Assembly: GCA_037962975.1 (NCBI GenBank) | Contig: CM075673.1 | Coordinates: 14,864,001 to 14,928,000 of the forward strand | From: Clitoria ternatea | Lineage: Eukaryota > Streptophyta > Magnoliopsida > Fabales > Fabaceae | DNA length: 64,000 nucleotides | Direction: 5' to 3' | Shown: positions 11,144 to 24,294 of the stretch, piece after piece | Layout of the letters: each line of letters starts with the position of its first letter | Position numbering within the stretch: the first letter of the stretch is position 1 | The notes under the pieces: generated by a model | What the model was told of the DNA's origin: nothing | What the model saw: the letters and a program-made list of their open reading frames with translations, nothing else | Databases searched by the model: none | Made by a program: the position numbers and the translations under genes

Positions 11144-12293
11144 TGTAACGTCCCTAATGTTAAATTAAAATTTATTTTTGCCGCATAAAATTAATTAAGT
11201 TTTATTGAGTATTAAATTAAGTTAATTCATATTTAATTAAAAATTCTCTTAAGTCATTATAAATTAATTGGGAGTTGTAAATGAAACGATAAAATTCAAA
11301 TAATTAAATTTAGTGAATTAAATTATTAGAATTAAATTTAAATTAAATTATGGTGGTAAAATATGAGTTATCATGAGGTAAAGATAAGTTATATTTAAAG
11401 GAAATAAAAGAAAATAGAAAAAATAGTAAAAGTACCAAATTACCCTTGCCTTTAAAACATATTTTCCTTTCTTCTTTCTTCTCCATATTCACGTGCCATT
11501 GAAAAACAAAAATAGAGCTTTTCTTTTTTATTTCCTCAATGGTTGTGAGCTTGGTGGCTTTATTGGAGCCTGATTTCTTAGCAAAACTTGAAATCAATTT
11601 CATAATTTGTAACCATGGAAGTAAGGTAAGCATTATAGTGGTTTCAATTTCAAGTTTTGACTTAAAATTAAAAATGCATACATGATGTGGAGGGTCAGGT
11701 TTTCTTGAGATTTTGCCATTTTCAACTTTGAAATGGAAGCATTGTATGGTGGGTATTAAGAATTCACTAACGGGCTTCTATTTTAATGCCCATAGGTTGC
11801 GAATCAAGTACCGACGAGATGTTAATTGAAGCAGAACTTAGAATCAAGAGTGAAACTTGTCGAGGTATGCTTCGGAAGCGTTGGAAATGTATTTGAGGTT
11901 GTTCCGGTAAAATGGTTTTGGTTTGAAGGTCGAAACACTAATTCCTTTCATAAATTCCTTAATTTTATATATTAGGCGTACTTGGCATCAAGAGCAAGTC
12001 TTAGAAGCGTGAATTCGAGGTAAAAGGGTGTTCGAAGTAATAATTAATTTAAAAATATTATTTGATGATGATCGATGTTCAAAAAATAGATAGAATTAAT
12101 GTTAAATGGTTAAATTAATTATTATATGAATTATAACATTTTCTGGTATATAGTGTGGTGAAAATGATGAAATTGATAATTAATTAGTATTGAAATTGAG
12201 TAGATGATGTATATGTGTGTGTGTCGAAATGAGTTTCAAATGTAGGATGATGCAACTAATGTTATGTGAGAATTTATAATTGAAATTGCATAT

Positions 12294-12332
<39 letters not shown>

Positions 12333-12618
12333 TTGTGTGTTTGTGTGTGTGAATTTGTACTTGAGTGATTGTTAAATGTTTGATTGAGTATTAATTATAT
12401 CTGAGTGACTATGTGCTGATGTGAGAAAATAATATATATTGAATAGAGAATTGATGTGTGGTGTGTTCTTGAGTGGCCGCGATTTTATTTAAAATAGAAT
12501 GCTTGAGTGGAATGGAATTAAATGTCATTCATTGATAGCCTGAATTGTATTTATAACCATTGATGATAAATTGTTAAAGAGAATTCATTAATTAATTTAG
12601 AGAAAATGATTAAATGAA

Positions 12619-12661
<43 letters not shown>

Positions 12662-12991
12662 GATTTTGTGTGGTTTGGACGGTTGTGCGGTATATTTGCC
12701 CCTCAGTTTTGGTTTTAGTGGTAAAGTAGGATCTCGTTGAGCTACTCAGTGATCAAGTAGGACCTAGTGGTTGAGGTGAGGGCCAAACAGGGCTCGGTGA
12801 ACCAAGTAGTATTAACAGGGTGTCAAACAGGACCCCCAGCTGATGGTTGATCTAGTTTAGTATCCGGATACTAGAGAGTCTAATTAAACTCTTAGTGAGA
12901 ACCACTTATGTCATTGTGTGCTTGATGAATGATAATAAATGCATTATGTGATATTTTTGTGAATATTCTAAGTGATTGAGGGTGAATTTAG

Positions 12992-13022
<31 letters not shown>

Positions 13023-13290
13023 CACACATACACACACACACATATTGCCATGTGTAGCCTGAGTGGCTCGTGATGTCTCACAAATGAAATTGTGTGTAAT
13101 CAATAATTTGCGCATATGTGTTATGATTGAAATATAAAAAATTAGAGAATGATAATGAAGCGTGCAATGGATATATATGAGTATATTGTAATATAAGGTT
13201 AATATTATCTCTTTCTTGTTTATTATAATTAAGTTTCTATATTAATTAGTTATTTCGATGCTTATCCTTTATATTGTTATTTTTGGTAAC
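11144..13290 (+). repeat. LTR-like sequence starting TGTAACGTCCC, right end unresolved
   Basis: The start TGTAACGTCCCTAATG resembles the TGTAACATCCCG and TGTAACACCCC starts of the solo LTRs at 19516 and 54319. The following 2 kb is AT-rich and non-coding, as in those LTRs. I could not find a convincing complementary end. One candidate is GGTAACCA at 13290, followed by ATGAC, which also precedes 11144. A five-base match after searching by eye is weak support. The element may extend to about 13740. Confidence 0.3.
12294..13043. repeat. Cluster of (AT)n, (GT)n and (CA)n microsatellites
   Basis: (AT)n at 12294-12318 runs into (GT)n at about 12319-12350. (AT)n recurs at 12619-12661, and (AT)n followed by (CA)n at 12992-13043. 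The small frame 12906-13115 on the minus strand is a translation of these repeats. Confidence 0.9.
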
Positions 13291-13613
13291 CAATGACAGA
13301 AATATCATAGATACCGCAGAGGTGAGCACCAAGTGAGCTAAGAATGCCAAGGAATGAAAGATGAATTTATGTTGTTTGTAATGATATTAAATTATAAGTA
13401 TGCTTATTGTAGTATCTATGTTTTGATATACTTAAGTATGTTTGTGTTGGTAATTAGTAGATGATACTTGATATGGGTAGGTACTCATGTGTGTGCTAGT
13501 GGATAATCTTGTTGTGTCTATGTGCATGTGATGAAACCTGACATGGAGCCACGAATTATTATGATCTAACTAACCAAATGAGAATTTGATGTTATGTTGA
13601 AAAGTTTTTAAAT

Positions 13614-13641
13614 GTCTCTCTCTCTCTCTCTCTCTCTCTCT
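13614..13641. repeat. (TC)n microsatellite
   Basis: Uninterrupted TC dinucleotides. A second (CT)n tract lies at 14311-14328, at the right end of the hAT-like element. Confidence 0.9.
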
Positions 13642-13794
13642 ATACATATATTATGTTGCAAAATTTTCTGAGTGGAACAAGTCAAATTAAAATTTAGGAA
13701 TGTCTAATTTATAGAGGACACTTTGTTGAAATTTTGGTAGGCCATATAGGAATTGATGAAAAATTAATATATGCATAGGAATTACACACACATA

Positions 13795-14316
13795 TAGGGT
13801 GGCAAAACGGGCCTATAAGCTGGGCCATAATAGGGAAACGGGTAAAAAACATTGGCCCGACCCGTTTTCTATGTGACCCGCAGGCCAAAACGGGCCAATC
13901 TGTTTTTTAAATAAAATTATACAAACTATTTTTTATTTTAAATTTAAACTATTTTTAAATATCTTTTAAGAAAAAGTAGAAATAAAAATTAGATTTTATA
14001 TTTCCAAAGCAAAGTTTTTATAATTAATCCAATTTATTTCATTAAATGGAAACAATAAATAGTCATCAAAATTAATTCCTTATCAAATAATCAAAATTAT
14101 AACCAACTAAATATTAATATTATATATATAACATTAAAATATATTTTAATAAAGACCCACCGGGTCGGGCCGGGCTGGCCCGTGACGGGCCTATTTTTTG
14201 CGAGATAAAATAGGTCGAGCCTATTCGGAAAAATGGGCTCAAAGGTTAGTCCGGCCCGGCCCGTTTTAACAGGCCAAAAGGGCCAGTCCGCGGGCCTAGC
14301 CCATATTGCCATCTCT
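13795..14316. mobile_element. hAT-like non-autonomous element, about 522 bp
   Basis: The left end TAGGGTGGCAAAACGGGC and the right end GCCCATATTGCCATCTCT are inverted copies of each other with a few mismatches (shared core GGCAA). The subterminal regions are rich in GGGCC/GGCCC motifs (CGGCCCGGCCCG near 14250), a feature of a widespread plant hAT miniature family. The middle is AT-rich and non-coding. The right flank is a CT microsatellite, which has probably erased the 8-bp target duplication. Confidence 0.65.
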
Positions 14317-16687
14317 CTCTCTCTCTCTATATATATATATACATACACATACATGTACGAGAATGATCTTCAGTCAGGGGTAAAATGTATGTAAGGTGAA
14401 ATTAGAAACTAAAAATTAAGAATGTGAATTTGAAGATTAATAATTAAAAAGTGATTTGGATCTGATTGAATTAAATAATTATGTAAAATTTTCTAGTGAA
14501 TGTAATTAAATTGATAAATTTTTCATTAAATTAAATGATTAAGCAGGAAGTTAATTATAACGGCGATGATAAAGAAATGAAGGGGGATGAATAAGGTAGT
14601 AATTAAAGTTTTGTTTAAAACTAGATTTTTGATTTTTTTTACATTTATTTACCTTATCTATAATATTAATGCAAATTTCCTCTCCGTATATTATACAATT
14701 AATAGATGATATATCAATGAATTGCTTGGGTTAAGGAGGGGAGATTTTACTTGGATTCCGACTCCAACACAATGATAATTGTTGTGTTGTTTTCCTTTTT
14801 GTTTTTTTTACTTTTTTGTATTTCTGACTTCCGCGCCATGATGCATTTGTTGTAGTAAAAGTAGGGATTATATATTTAAAATCAGCTGATGGTGCTTTTG
14901 CTGTATTTGCACCAGCCTGTGTTTTAATTACCATACAAACTTCCGCATTTTGCAAGAATTGACCTACCTTGAAAGATACCGTATACTACGTATGATTACA
15001 CGAATGCATGACTTGAGAGACCAGTTGCTTTCATGTTTTAAGGGAGGGTAAAGTGTCTGTGTCACCAAATATGCTCAATGCTATCTATTTTTTACGTTGA
15101 ATTAAGGAGCTACGTACAGTATATTATTTTTATACATTCTTTTTCCAATTATTTATTATTTATTTATCATATCTACCCTTTTATTTTCATTTTTCTCTTC
15201 TTATTTATTATACAGTATTATTGCTAATTAAAACAGAATTCGCCATTTCAAAACCCAACTTGTTGAGAATGACCCGTCAACAAAGGGCAAGGTGGACCAC
15301 ATGTTCTAGTGTTTACTATAAAGCTGGTAATATATATTAGTTTATTTGATCGGATTAACCTGAACTTTTAAAATAAAATATAATGTTTCAACTTTAAATT
15401 TTGAACTCAAATTAAATTTAGATTCTTTTTCGTTTGATTAGATTACTTTGATTAAACGTGATCTTTTATTAAATTCAAGTATATTATTTAAAACTTGAAT
15501 TGGATTTTTTTTCCTTGATCTTTCATGGTATACCACTCACATTTGGCCAACCCAACAAACAGACCGAGGAATCTTTTTTTTTTTCTGCGTGAATTCAAAG
15601 AAATTTTCAACTGAAATCAATGATTAATCCTTCAAAACATAACGATTAACGAAGCATATATTATTTCTTTTAGTTATTTTTATAAATAAGGTAGGTTTTG
15701 AACCTTCATTAATATGTTTAAAAGATACCATGGATACAAATAAACTATTTTAGAAACTCTTTTCTATTGTTGCCTGATAGCTAGTTAACGCTGTATTCTT
15801 GTAATCTCAATGGAATAGTGGGTCGGAACATGATTACATTCCGGCACCCATTAATTCTATAATTAAGATAAGGAAAAAATATTAACCAGGATATAAAGAA
15901 AGTAGTTAAGAGAGTAAAATAAATTGTTTTTATTTTATTTTATAACATCTGTAATGCTTTTTTATCTAATACAAATTTAATAAAAATAATTTATTTTTCA
16001 TTCCTTAAACAATACATTAGTTAACAAGTTAACATGACCATTGAAACTAAGTAATCAATTATGAATTATTAAGCCTCGCCACCACTTGCTCTCTTTTCTT
16101 TACCAAACTAGGATGGTTTTCTTTGGGCTCATTCTTAATCTAAAGAAAGCCCTAGAGGGAGAGAATTTGAAAGTAGGTAGCCTCCATAATGCACAAAATT
16201 CTTCACTTTCAACCCTGGAAGATTGTAACCTAGTCCACATAATCACTTTAAACTATAGAGTTTGTCTTACGAGTTGGATAGGCAATATGAACCAAATCAA
16301 CCTAGAACAACAACTGTGGATATAAAAACAGCACCTGTTTCATTTGCAAGATTCTGCTTCAAAGACTAATCTTCGGGGTTACAAGAAATTTCTGCAACAG
16401 CCGAGAATCAAGATTATATATTAATAGCCAAAGGATTTATTTAATTAACACACTACATGACTTTATAAACCTTACATATTTAAGGTGCAACAGCTGCAAG
16501 CCCTCGTTATAGCTAAAGGGTACTACTGTACACAAGGGACTCAAAAAAAAAAGAACCTAGAAGAAAATCAAGAAAGATACAGTACTACCTTGGATACACA
16601 CATTCCATATTATACATTTCCTCATGTCTAAGCCAAGCTTGATGTGAGAGTTCTCCCATATTTTTGTTTACACGTTACCTTTCCTTT
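14317..16687. other. Host intergenic sequence, no gene recognised
   Basis: AT-rich sequence without recognisable coding regions on either strand. Short frames at 14731-14955 (minus) and 16086-16325 (plus) show no conserved motif. This segment lies downstream of the minus-strand DREB gene. Confidence 0.5.
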
Positions 16688-16690
16688 ATT

Positions 16691-16733
<43 letters not shown>
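16688..16733. repeat. (AT)n microsatellite downstream of the DREB gene
   Basis: About 22 AT dinucleotides just beyond the stop codon of the DREB gene, in its likely 3' untranslated region. Confidence 0.9.
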
Positions 16734-16735
<2 letters not shown>

Positions 16736-16765
16736 TAAGTTTTATTTTGTAATATATATTCCTAA

Positions 16766-17341
16766 TTAAGGGAAATAAGGGAAACCCCATAGGTTAGGGT
16801 CTTCATCGATGTATTCATATTCTGAAGCAGAAGAAAAGCCAAAACGAGGAGGGCTAAGTAACATTCCTTCAGCCATGTTATGGAGAATATTAGGCATGTC
16901 AAAGATCAAATCCTCGTCCACAAACTGAACATGGTTACTATTCTCAGAAGAAACAATCTCTTGTGAAAGCGAAACTGAAACGTTAGTATTATTATTCGCT
17001 AGGGCATCATTGGCTGCTCCAACAGCGGCTGCAGCACTACCTGCAGCCATCTGAATGTCACGAGCGGAGGAAGAAGCAGGGACCGGCAAAGACGAAGCCG
17101 AGTTTGGGAAGTTCAGTTCAGCATCTTTTCCCTTAAGAGCAAGCGCCGCCACATCATAGGCAATAGCCGCCATTTCCGGCGTGGCGAACGTCCCTAACCA
17201 AATCCTGTTGGGCTTCTTGGGCTCGCGGATTTCGGAAACCCATTTTCCGCTGCTCCTACGCCTCACGCCGCGGTATACAGGGTGGCGCCCCGTTGCTGCT
17301 GCTTTGTTTGATGAGGATGAAGAAGAAGTGTTGGAACGCAT
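16766..17341 (-). CDS. AP2/ERF transcription factor, DREB subfamily
   Basis: A 191-residue protein expected to act in the nucleus and bind DRE/GCC-type promoter elements. Serine-rich residues 5-11 precede a single AP2 domain at about 22-79: HPVYRGVRRRSSGKWVSEIR, EPKKPNRIWLGTF, AAIAYDVAALALKG and LNFPN. Val14 and Glu19 of the domain (KWVSEIRE) are the DREB-type residues. A short alanine-rich stretch follows, then an acidic C-terminal part with EDLIFDMPNILHNMAEGMLL and the end LWGFPYFP, resembling the ERF024-ERF027 group. I chose the ATG at 17341. An in-frame ATG at 17539 would add 66 residues with no family resemblance and is probably 5' leader. There is no intron, as is usual for this family. 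The gene is intact. Which ERF number it corresponds to is uncertain. Confidence 0.93.
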   Translation of the reverse strand: MRSNTSSSSSSNKAAATGRHPVYRGVRRRSSGKWVSEIREPKKPNRIWLGTFATPEMAAIAYDVAALALKGKDAELNFPNSASSLPVPASSSARDIQMAAGSAAAAVGAANDALANNNTNVSVSLSQEIVSSENSNHVQFVDEDLIFDMPNILHNMAEGMLLSPPRFGFSSASEYEYIDEDPNLWGFPYFP

Positions 17342-18806
17342 GGTGAATAATAAGAAATATTGGATTTGTGAGTTGATGAAGTTGGAGGTTGAGGGAAGCC
17401 ATTTTATGTATGAAAGAGTTCGGAGATGGAAGTGCAACCCAGTTGTTGCTGAACTATGGTGTGTGAAGGATTGGGGTGTAACGGTAAGACAGCTTGGATA
17501 TCTGGGTTGGAGCTGAAGAGAATCTCTTCTGTATAACAAAAAGCAAATTAATATATATATTGCTGCTGCTTCCCTTTAAACCATGTCAAAGCTACCAACA
17601 GTGATTGTGCACTTTGTCCATCTATTCATGCACATATACACATCACTAACCACCAAATTGTTTTCTCATCTTAGTGTTATTATCATTATTTATTGTGGAA
17701 CACAATTAATGAGATGATTTTATCGGACCAGGTTATTTCCTATATAAGTTAACTTCTTATACATGTTTCTGTCGGGAGGACCAGTTACGTTTGTGCTTCC
17801 GCTGCTGCATATTGATTGATGACATTTCAAGAGAAACTCTCTTGGTTTACCTTTCAATTTAACAACCACGTTAAACACAATAATTATGTTTAACATTATA
17901 AAAAATCAATTCTTTAGCCGGAAATTTGTGTTCCATTTATAATGCTCTAACGTAAAATTTTAAAATAACCCACACTTAAATAATATATATGTGTATATAA
18001 ATAAAAGAACACATAAAAGGTGTTACATTAGTGTTACACAATGGCTAGAGTTTATAGGTATTTTTCATTTGGAATCAAAAAAGTACCCCCTTAGACAAGT
18101 TGATGCCTGAGACTACTCGCAAATGCATTTAGTTAGACTAAACTTGCCATAATGGTTAGTCCATTCATTATCAATCTAAAAAAAATAGGATGGGGTGGGT
18201 TTGACCATCTATTCAGGTTGATTTTATATCTCATTTTATTTATATGTTGACTCGTCAAGTTAAAAGAAAAATAAAAGTATTTATCTTGTTGAATTATTTG
18301 TGATGGATTAATAAGTTCATCATTTTAATCTTTTAAAAGAAGATAAAATAATTAAAATTAACAACTAAAAAATAAATAGAAAATGAAATACATATACTAA
18401 TAAACACAAGTTAATTAACTTACTTTTTAAAAAAATCAAAAGAAAATAAAAAACTTAAGATTGAATGAAACTAACATTTAAAAAATATATAAAAAATTAT
18501 TAGTTTTCAAGTTGACTCATCTAATTTGACGAGTCAAACTGGAAAGATTTTATGGTACAAGGCTAATATATATACCTCTAACTCATCTTGCAATAATTTT
18601 CTTAGGGATCTTTCACTAGCCTACATCTCTATCTAGTTAATGAAATCAGAATAGAACTAGAAGTTGTTCGCTGTAGATCTGAAGTCTTTACAGATTCTAA
18701 TTGACATCCAAAGGGGTGAGGGCCTATATTGTTAAGTACAGCTTAACAGTAACTAATAAAGAATTAAAAAAAATTGTCAAATTTAACAAGCCACATATAA
18801 CAAGAC
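17342..18806. other. Upstream region of the DREB gene, no other gene
   Basis: AT-rich non-coding sequence. The plus-strand frame 17181-17516 is the complement of the DREB gene and leader. No RNA gene or second promoter could be supported. Confidence 0.5.
17550..17560 (-). promoter_or_regulatory. Possible TATA region of the DREB gene
   Basis: A TATATATAT run lies about 210 bp upstream of the chosen start codon on the minus strand, followed by a gap of plausible length for a leader. In such AT-rich DNA this is only suggestive. Confidence 0.25.
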
Positions 18807-19349
18807 TAGGGATAACATTTTGGGCTTATCCTACAAGCAAATATGTTTGACCCATTAAAAATAAATCGGTCAGATCAAGAATTCAAACCCGTTTTTCTAA
18901 GTAAGTCTGACCTGTTTTAACTCGTAAAAAAGACAGACCCTGACAAACCGGGCTAACTTATTGCACTACTAATAAAAAAATTATATTAATATATATTATG
19001 TATTAAAGGCAAATATAATTTATAATAATATAGTATTATAAAATATAAATAATAAAATTTTGTTCTTATTATGTAAATATAATTTATTTAAACTTTTAAT
19101 AAAAAAATTAGGTTGATTATAAAAAAAAATTGGTTTTAAAAAAGGTAAAATTTAATTTTATATCTAAAGTTTTTTTTTAAAAAAAACTTAAAAACAATAC
19201 AAATTTAAAATAAAAAATAACATGCATAAGATAAAAAAAATAGGTTAGACCGCTGATATGAATCACATAGAATATAGGTCGAGCCAATATTTATAGTCCA
19301 TTTTCTTTTTTGGCCCGGCCCGACCCATAAACCCATATTACCACTCCTA
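18807..19349. mobile_element. hAT-like non-autonomous element, 543 bp
   Basis: The left end TAGGGATAACATTTTGGGC and right end GACCCATAAACCCATATTA then CCACTCCTA form imperfect terminal inverted repeats. Subterminal GGCCCGGCCCGACCC resembles the element at 13795. The flanking octamers AACAAGAC (18799-18806) and AAGAGGAC (19350-19357) match at six of eight positions, as expected for a decayed 8-bp hAT target duplication. Non-coding. Confidence 0.65.
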
Positions 19350-19515
19350 AAGAGGACTATACATCAGCGGGGTATGGTCTAGATTATTTTTAGACTTTAT
19401 AATTTGAGTTTGTCTAGTTGACTTTTTTTATAAAGGAAATTTATTACAATTTATGGACAAAAATTTAGAGATTATGCAAGGTTATAAATTAATACATCTT
19501 TTAGTTGATGTTTAT

Positions 19516-22339
19516 TGTAACATCCCGATTTTAAAATTAAGTACCGAGTGAAATTAAGCCATTAGAATAATAATTGCAAAGTGGAAAATTACTTGTTAAT
19601 TATAATTAACTTAATTAATTTAACTTAAGGAAATAATGGCTAATTAATTGTGATTAATTGTTAATAGCTGGCTGCTTGTGATTGGTGTGTGACGTGAGTG
19701 GACTGCCGTTCACGAACTCCCACCCCACTCTTCTTCTCTTCGTACGCATATATATATATATGTCCGGAGCCACTGTTGTTATTCATTTTTCCTTCAGACT
19801 TCCTCTTCCGCTACTTCTTTTCTCTTCGTTCTCTCTTCTCTTCTTCTTCTTCGCTCTTCTTCTTCTCCCCTGTTCTCTGTTCTCTGTTTCTAGAAACCCA
19901 CGACGACGGTGCTGCAGAAGATTCAGAGTTTCCTTCTGTTGGTGAAGGACGATCATCGAAGCGGAAGAAGAACAGCTCCCTATTCCCGAGCCGATTACAG
20001 AATACAACGGCGTTCAAGGGGGCTGAACGAGTGAGAGTACTGGACAAAGCAACAAGGCAGAGGATCAACATCAAAACAGAGGAGTCTCTCGGAGTCTCTT
20101 AGTTGGTAGGGGGTATCTTATATCTTAAATGCATGGGTTATGGACGGGTTCCGGGTGTTAACGATTATTGTTCTGTGTTCTGATTGGTGTGTTGTGTTCG
20201 CATGAAGAAAATATGATACCCGGTTGCATGGTGATTAAGTGTTGAGTGATGCATGTCTGATTCCGTCCATGAAATGCATGTTAAAAGCCTTGTGAATATT
20301 GAATGGTTGCATGAAAAGAATGTGTTGAAGTGTTGTTGATGATTACCGTGTGACTTATGTAGCATGCAGGTTATGATGAGTTTAAATGTTGACTGCATGT
20401 TTGAAAATGTTGATTTAGTGAGTCTGATGATGTTTTATACCGATTGCATGTGATGCATGTACTGTTAAATGAAAGATTGTATATATATGAACTCTGTGTT
20501 TGTGTGATCAATCCGCGTGTGGCGTATGGGATGCGTTAATGCTGGGAGCATGTAGTGTGGGACACTACCATCGGTTATTAAAGCGTGAGACGCTGTGAAA
20601 TCCTTTTGAGTGGGACTCAAGGTAAGCCTTTGAGTGGGACTCAGGCTTCCCGTGAACACCGCCGTTGGCGCTGAGAGCGTTGGTGTCACATGTGTGGGGA
20701 AACGGTTTGGTACCTGTAAAATGGCCAAGTCAGCTGGGAGCTGAATAAAAGGCTGGGAGCCTACGTTGCAACGAATAAAAACCGATTATACACAAATGCG
20801 GATCTGAGTGATTGAATTCCATGTACTTGTACAGCTGATGTTGATTGTGACCTGATTGCATGCACATGTGTAAGGTTATTGGGCATGATATGTGTATATA
20901 GCCGAGTGATAACTGAATAGATTCTGATTGGAAAATATTTTATGTGTGTTCTGATTAATTGGTATTGTGTATGTTTTGATGGCTGCTGTGTACATTTATA
21001 TTGTTGCTTAACTGAGGAATAATCCGAGTCAGTATCTATCATTTAATATCTAAGATACTCATCCCCCTACTGTGGCTATATTTTACAGTGAATGTCTCTC
21101 GGAATGATGAATGAAGGAGGAGCTGAATGCCGAGTGAAGTGCTTGTGCACTATGGAATATATGTGTATATGTATATACTGTGTATAAGGTTTTGTTAAGC
21201 CTTGGCCGGCTCGTATTTTGGTCTTAGTCTCTTTATATCAGAATTTGAACTCTCTCGGGTTGAGAGTATGACAATGTGCTTGTAAATATTTATATACATT
21301 CCTATATATGTCATACTGTACGTTTATTCTATGTTGTGTGTGAAGTCCGAGTGATATATATATACGTACTTTCCGAGCGTGTGAGGTTGGTATGACTATA
21401 AGTAAAAATGGAGCTAAGTTATTGTTGTGGGAAGCGAGATAGTGACCTTATCCCGAGTGAGGATAGGTTTAGATGTTTCCGAGTGAATGAGGTCGTATAA
21501 TCCCGAGTGGGAATTGATCTGAACACCTTCAGAGTGATAACCCGTTAGGATTTCCTCGAGTGGAGAATAATTAAATATTTCCGAGTGAGAACTTGCCGAG
21601 TGAGTGTCTTCCGACAGAAGAGTGACCTCTAAGGCTCTAAGTGAACCCCATTATAGTAAACTTATTAGAAGCTAGAAGATCCTTGAGTGAGTCTTGACTT
21701 AGTAGGATAACTTGAGTGAGAAAGATTATATATGCCGAGTGAAAAACGAGTGAAATACCCCCGAGTGGTAAAAGACCGTGAAGGATAATCCGAGTGGAAG
21801 GTACTCTTAGATCCCGAGTGGAATGACCGTGGGAATCGTTTCCCGAGTGGTCAACGTTTGTATCCTGAAAGAATGAAGTTAAGGAGTATGATGTAAACTT
21901 CTGAATGAAGCTTGTACGTGTAAGGGTCAATCCGAATGAATCGAGAGTAAAGACTTTTCCGAGTGAACCAGACTCTGAATCCGAGTGAGGGAATAACGAG
22001 TGGAGTTGCTCGCCTCAGCGACTAAATGTTCGCTCCAGCGAGTGAGAGCGAAGGGAAGGTCTCGAGTTGGGTTCCGCTTAAGCTATGCGTGCTTCGCCCA
22101 AGCGTGTTGAGTCGTCTCGCTCAAGCGATGTTGAATCTCGCCCGAGCGAGTGGACGCTGTTGGGTTCGCTCGTGTTCTGCATCTTCCGCTGTCTACCATG
22201 CGATTGATTTGCTTTCCTTCTTATCTTGATTCTACTCTCCTTAACCCTCCACTACTCATCTTGCCCTTGAATTCCCTTTGATTTTTGGAAAAATTTTCCT
22301 GGTCTCGGTTTATTCTCAAATTGAATTTAGGATGTTTCA
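19516..22339. mobile_element. Solo LTR, 2824 bp, target duplication TTTAT
   Basis: Starts TGTAACATCC and ends GGATGTTTCA, inverted copies with one mismatch. The pentamer TTTAT flanks both sides exactly (19511-19515 and 22340-22344). No internal retrotransposon region is present, so this is the product of recombination between two LTRs. The interior is non-coding. CT-rich frames at 19682-20102 have no protein features. It includes a stretch with about 20 spaced copies of a CCGAGTG motif (21340-22000). The length and TGTAACATCC ends suggest a Ty3/gypsy element, possibly a chromovirus type. Confidence 0.88.
21340..22170. repeat. CCGAGTG motif array and TCGCTNNAGCGA palindromes in the solo LTR
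   Basis: CCGAGTG or a close variant recurs every 20-40 bp from 21345 to about 22005. It is followed by a GC-rich patch with several palindromic motifs: CGCTCCAGCG, CGCCCAAGCG, CGCTCAAGCG and CGCCCGAGCG (22030-22165). The palindrome arms CGC/GCG are constant and the centre varies. Confidence 0.7.
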
Positions 22340-22344
22340 TTTAT

Positions 22345-24294
22345 CTTCTTATTTTATTCTCATCAACTAATTAATTTAAATTAATACATACTAAACTATT
22401 ACAAATAACTTTATATTTTTTAATAATTTAATTATAAAATAATCAATTATTTTAAACAACATAAATAAAGTATATAATTCTAAAGTACTTTTAATCTAAC
22501 ACATAACATAGCATAATATCAATTATTAAAATAACCTCCAGAAATAATCTAACCTAAACATACACTCAAAACTTTCTCGTATACAGAGTCAAATACTAAT
22601 GATTACGGAGGGCTACCAGAATAAAAAAATAAAATAATAATGTTTGTTTCAGTAATCTCCAAGGAGGGTCACATACTTGAAAGGAAAATAAATATATATT
22701 ATCGTATGTCATCTTGCTCCACTAGATTTAGAACTTCACACAGATTATATCGTAGATTCTTGTTCTCCGGTTTAGGTGGTCTGATATTGCATTCTATTCA
22801 ATTTCATTTGATTTTTTTATTAATTACATGAGTTGCATCAATTACTCTACTAATTTAGGTGGTGTTGTAGTTTTGCTGTGATATTGTTCTTTGATTTTAA
22901 GGATTTGACGTGTGGATTATATATATATAGCAACTAAGTTGCAATTGCACAAGTTTAATTATTTACGCTTTTTTTAGTATTTGTTTATATTGTTGTCTCG
23001 AATTTTGCCAATTTTTTTTCTGGCCGAAGCCTTTTAGGCTTGGTTTTTCCTCTAATTAGATATCCAATCCAGTGTTTTGATTGCTAATTGTGTGTCTTTT
23101 CTTCCATTAGTAGTAAGCAAATATTTTTATTGCCAATTCTGTGAGTGTGTATTTCAGTTTAGAACAAAACTTTAAGGAATTACAACTCGAATGGCACTTG
23201 ACATAGAAGAAAGGCATGCTCTAGAGCAGGGTATCCCTTGTGCAAGTTTCTGACAAGTACTTTTGGTTTGAATGGCCTCTGTTAGTTCTTTATCTCATCC
23301 TTTATGTCCTCTTTCAGGTATTTTGTCATTGTCTACTTTTAACATATTCCTGTAATTAACAAGACAACCAGCCAGTTAATAATATGCATATCCCTGTCTT
23401 TCATATTCTCTTTTTTGTTGCTTAATTGGTTCTTACCTTTTTGAAATCGCTTAATTTATAGATGGGGTTTCTCTTGCTCTTGTTTTACAGTATATCAGTG
23501 TTAAACCTTTTAGTAGAATGTGAGAAGAACAAATTGCTTTAATACATTGTTGTTCTTTCCCTATAACTTTCACCTATATGGGATCTGCTTGAAGATATTT
23601 ATGATAAATTGTGGTTGGATTATCAGAGGTGCCATTTTGGTACATCTTGAATTCCAGTAGAGAGAATGTATTAGCCAGGTTATTTATGTGTTCATTGTGA
23701 GCATTTTAATCGTATTTTGTATCATATTTTTTAAACATCTTTTACTCATACATTTGTTTCCATTTCCCACTTTAATCGAGAAGCTGTTCGAAATAAAAGT
23801 TAAACTAATTTGCCTCTGCCAAATAGTGGTTAGGAATTGCAGGCGGAATGATTGACCCTATTTTGGAGTATTACTTATGCCTAAGATGATTTTAGTGTCT
23901 GTTAGTGTTTGCAAAAGTCTTGATTCAAGTAGGAGAACCAAAAGCACTGTATGTACATGAAAATAGGCACTTATTCTTATAGTTAGTTATTGTATTTGAT
24001 AGTGTTAGTTCATTGCATTGGTTCAATGTTCTGATTATCATGTATATACACACCAAACAGTCTGTGTCATTAAGCTGTGTTGTTACTGTTCTGGGACTGT
24101 GTAATGTGTTTGATTGCTTCGTTGATGAATTGGTTGTGTTAATAAGTGATGGAGATGTTAAAATCACAAGTTTTTGCTTGGTTGCATTTTTCCTTGTTGC
24201 GCTGTGAATTTTGGGTGCTATTTGGGAGAACCAAATGAGAGATTAGATTGAAACATATAATTCTTGCGCTGTGAATTTTCCTTCAATCTTGCAG
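22345..24294. other. Host sequence, probably intronic or intergenic
   Basis: AT-rich and T-rich sequence with no confident coding exon. The base composition and the exon at 24295 make a decayed or interrupted gene intron plausible. No other exon of that gene was found here. Confidence 0.4.

Noticed and set aside
13291..13295. ATGAC as target duplication for the LTR-like sequence at 11144
   Set aside because: A five-base match found by scanning is expected by chance, and the proposed end GGTAACCA does not mirror the start well. It is kept only as a low-confidence boundary.
17339..17539. N-terminal extension of the DREB protein from the ATG at 17539
   Set aside because: The 66 extra residues show no family similarity, and the ATG at 17341 gives a standard DREB N-terminus.
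17725..17745. TCGGACCAGG start identical to the first ten bases of miR166
   Set aside because: The next bases diverge (TTATTTCC), and no complementary arm lies within 200 bp on either side.
19682..20102. CT-rich plus-strand open frames near 19.7 kb
   Set aside because: They lie inside a solo LTR with exact target duplication and have low-complexity translations.
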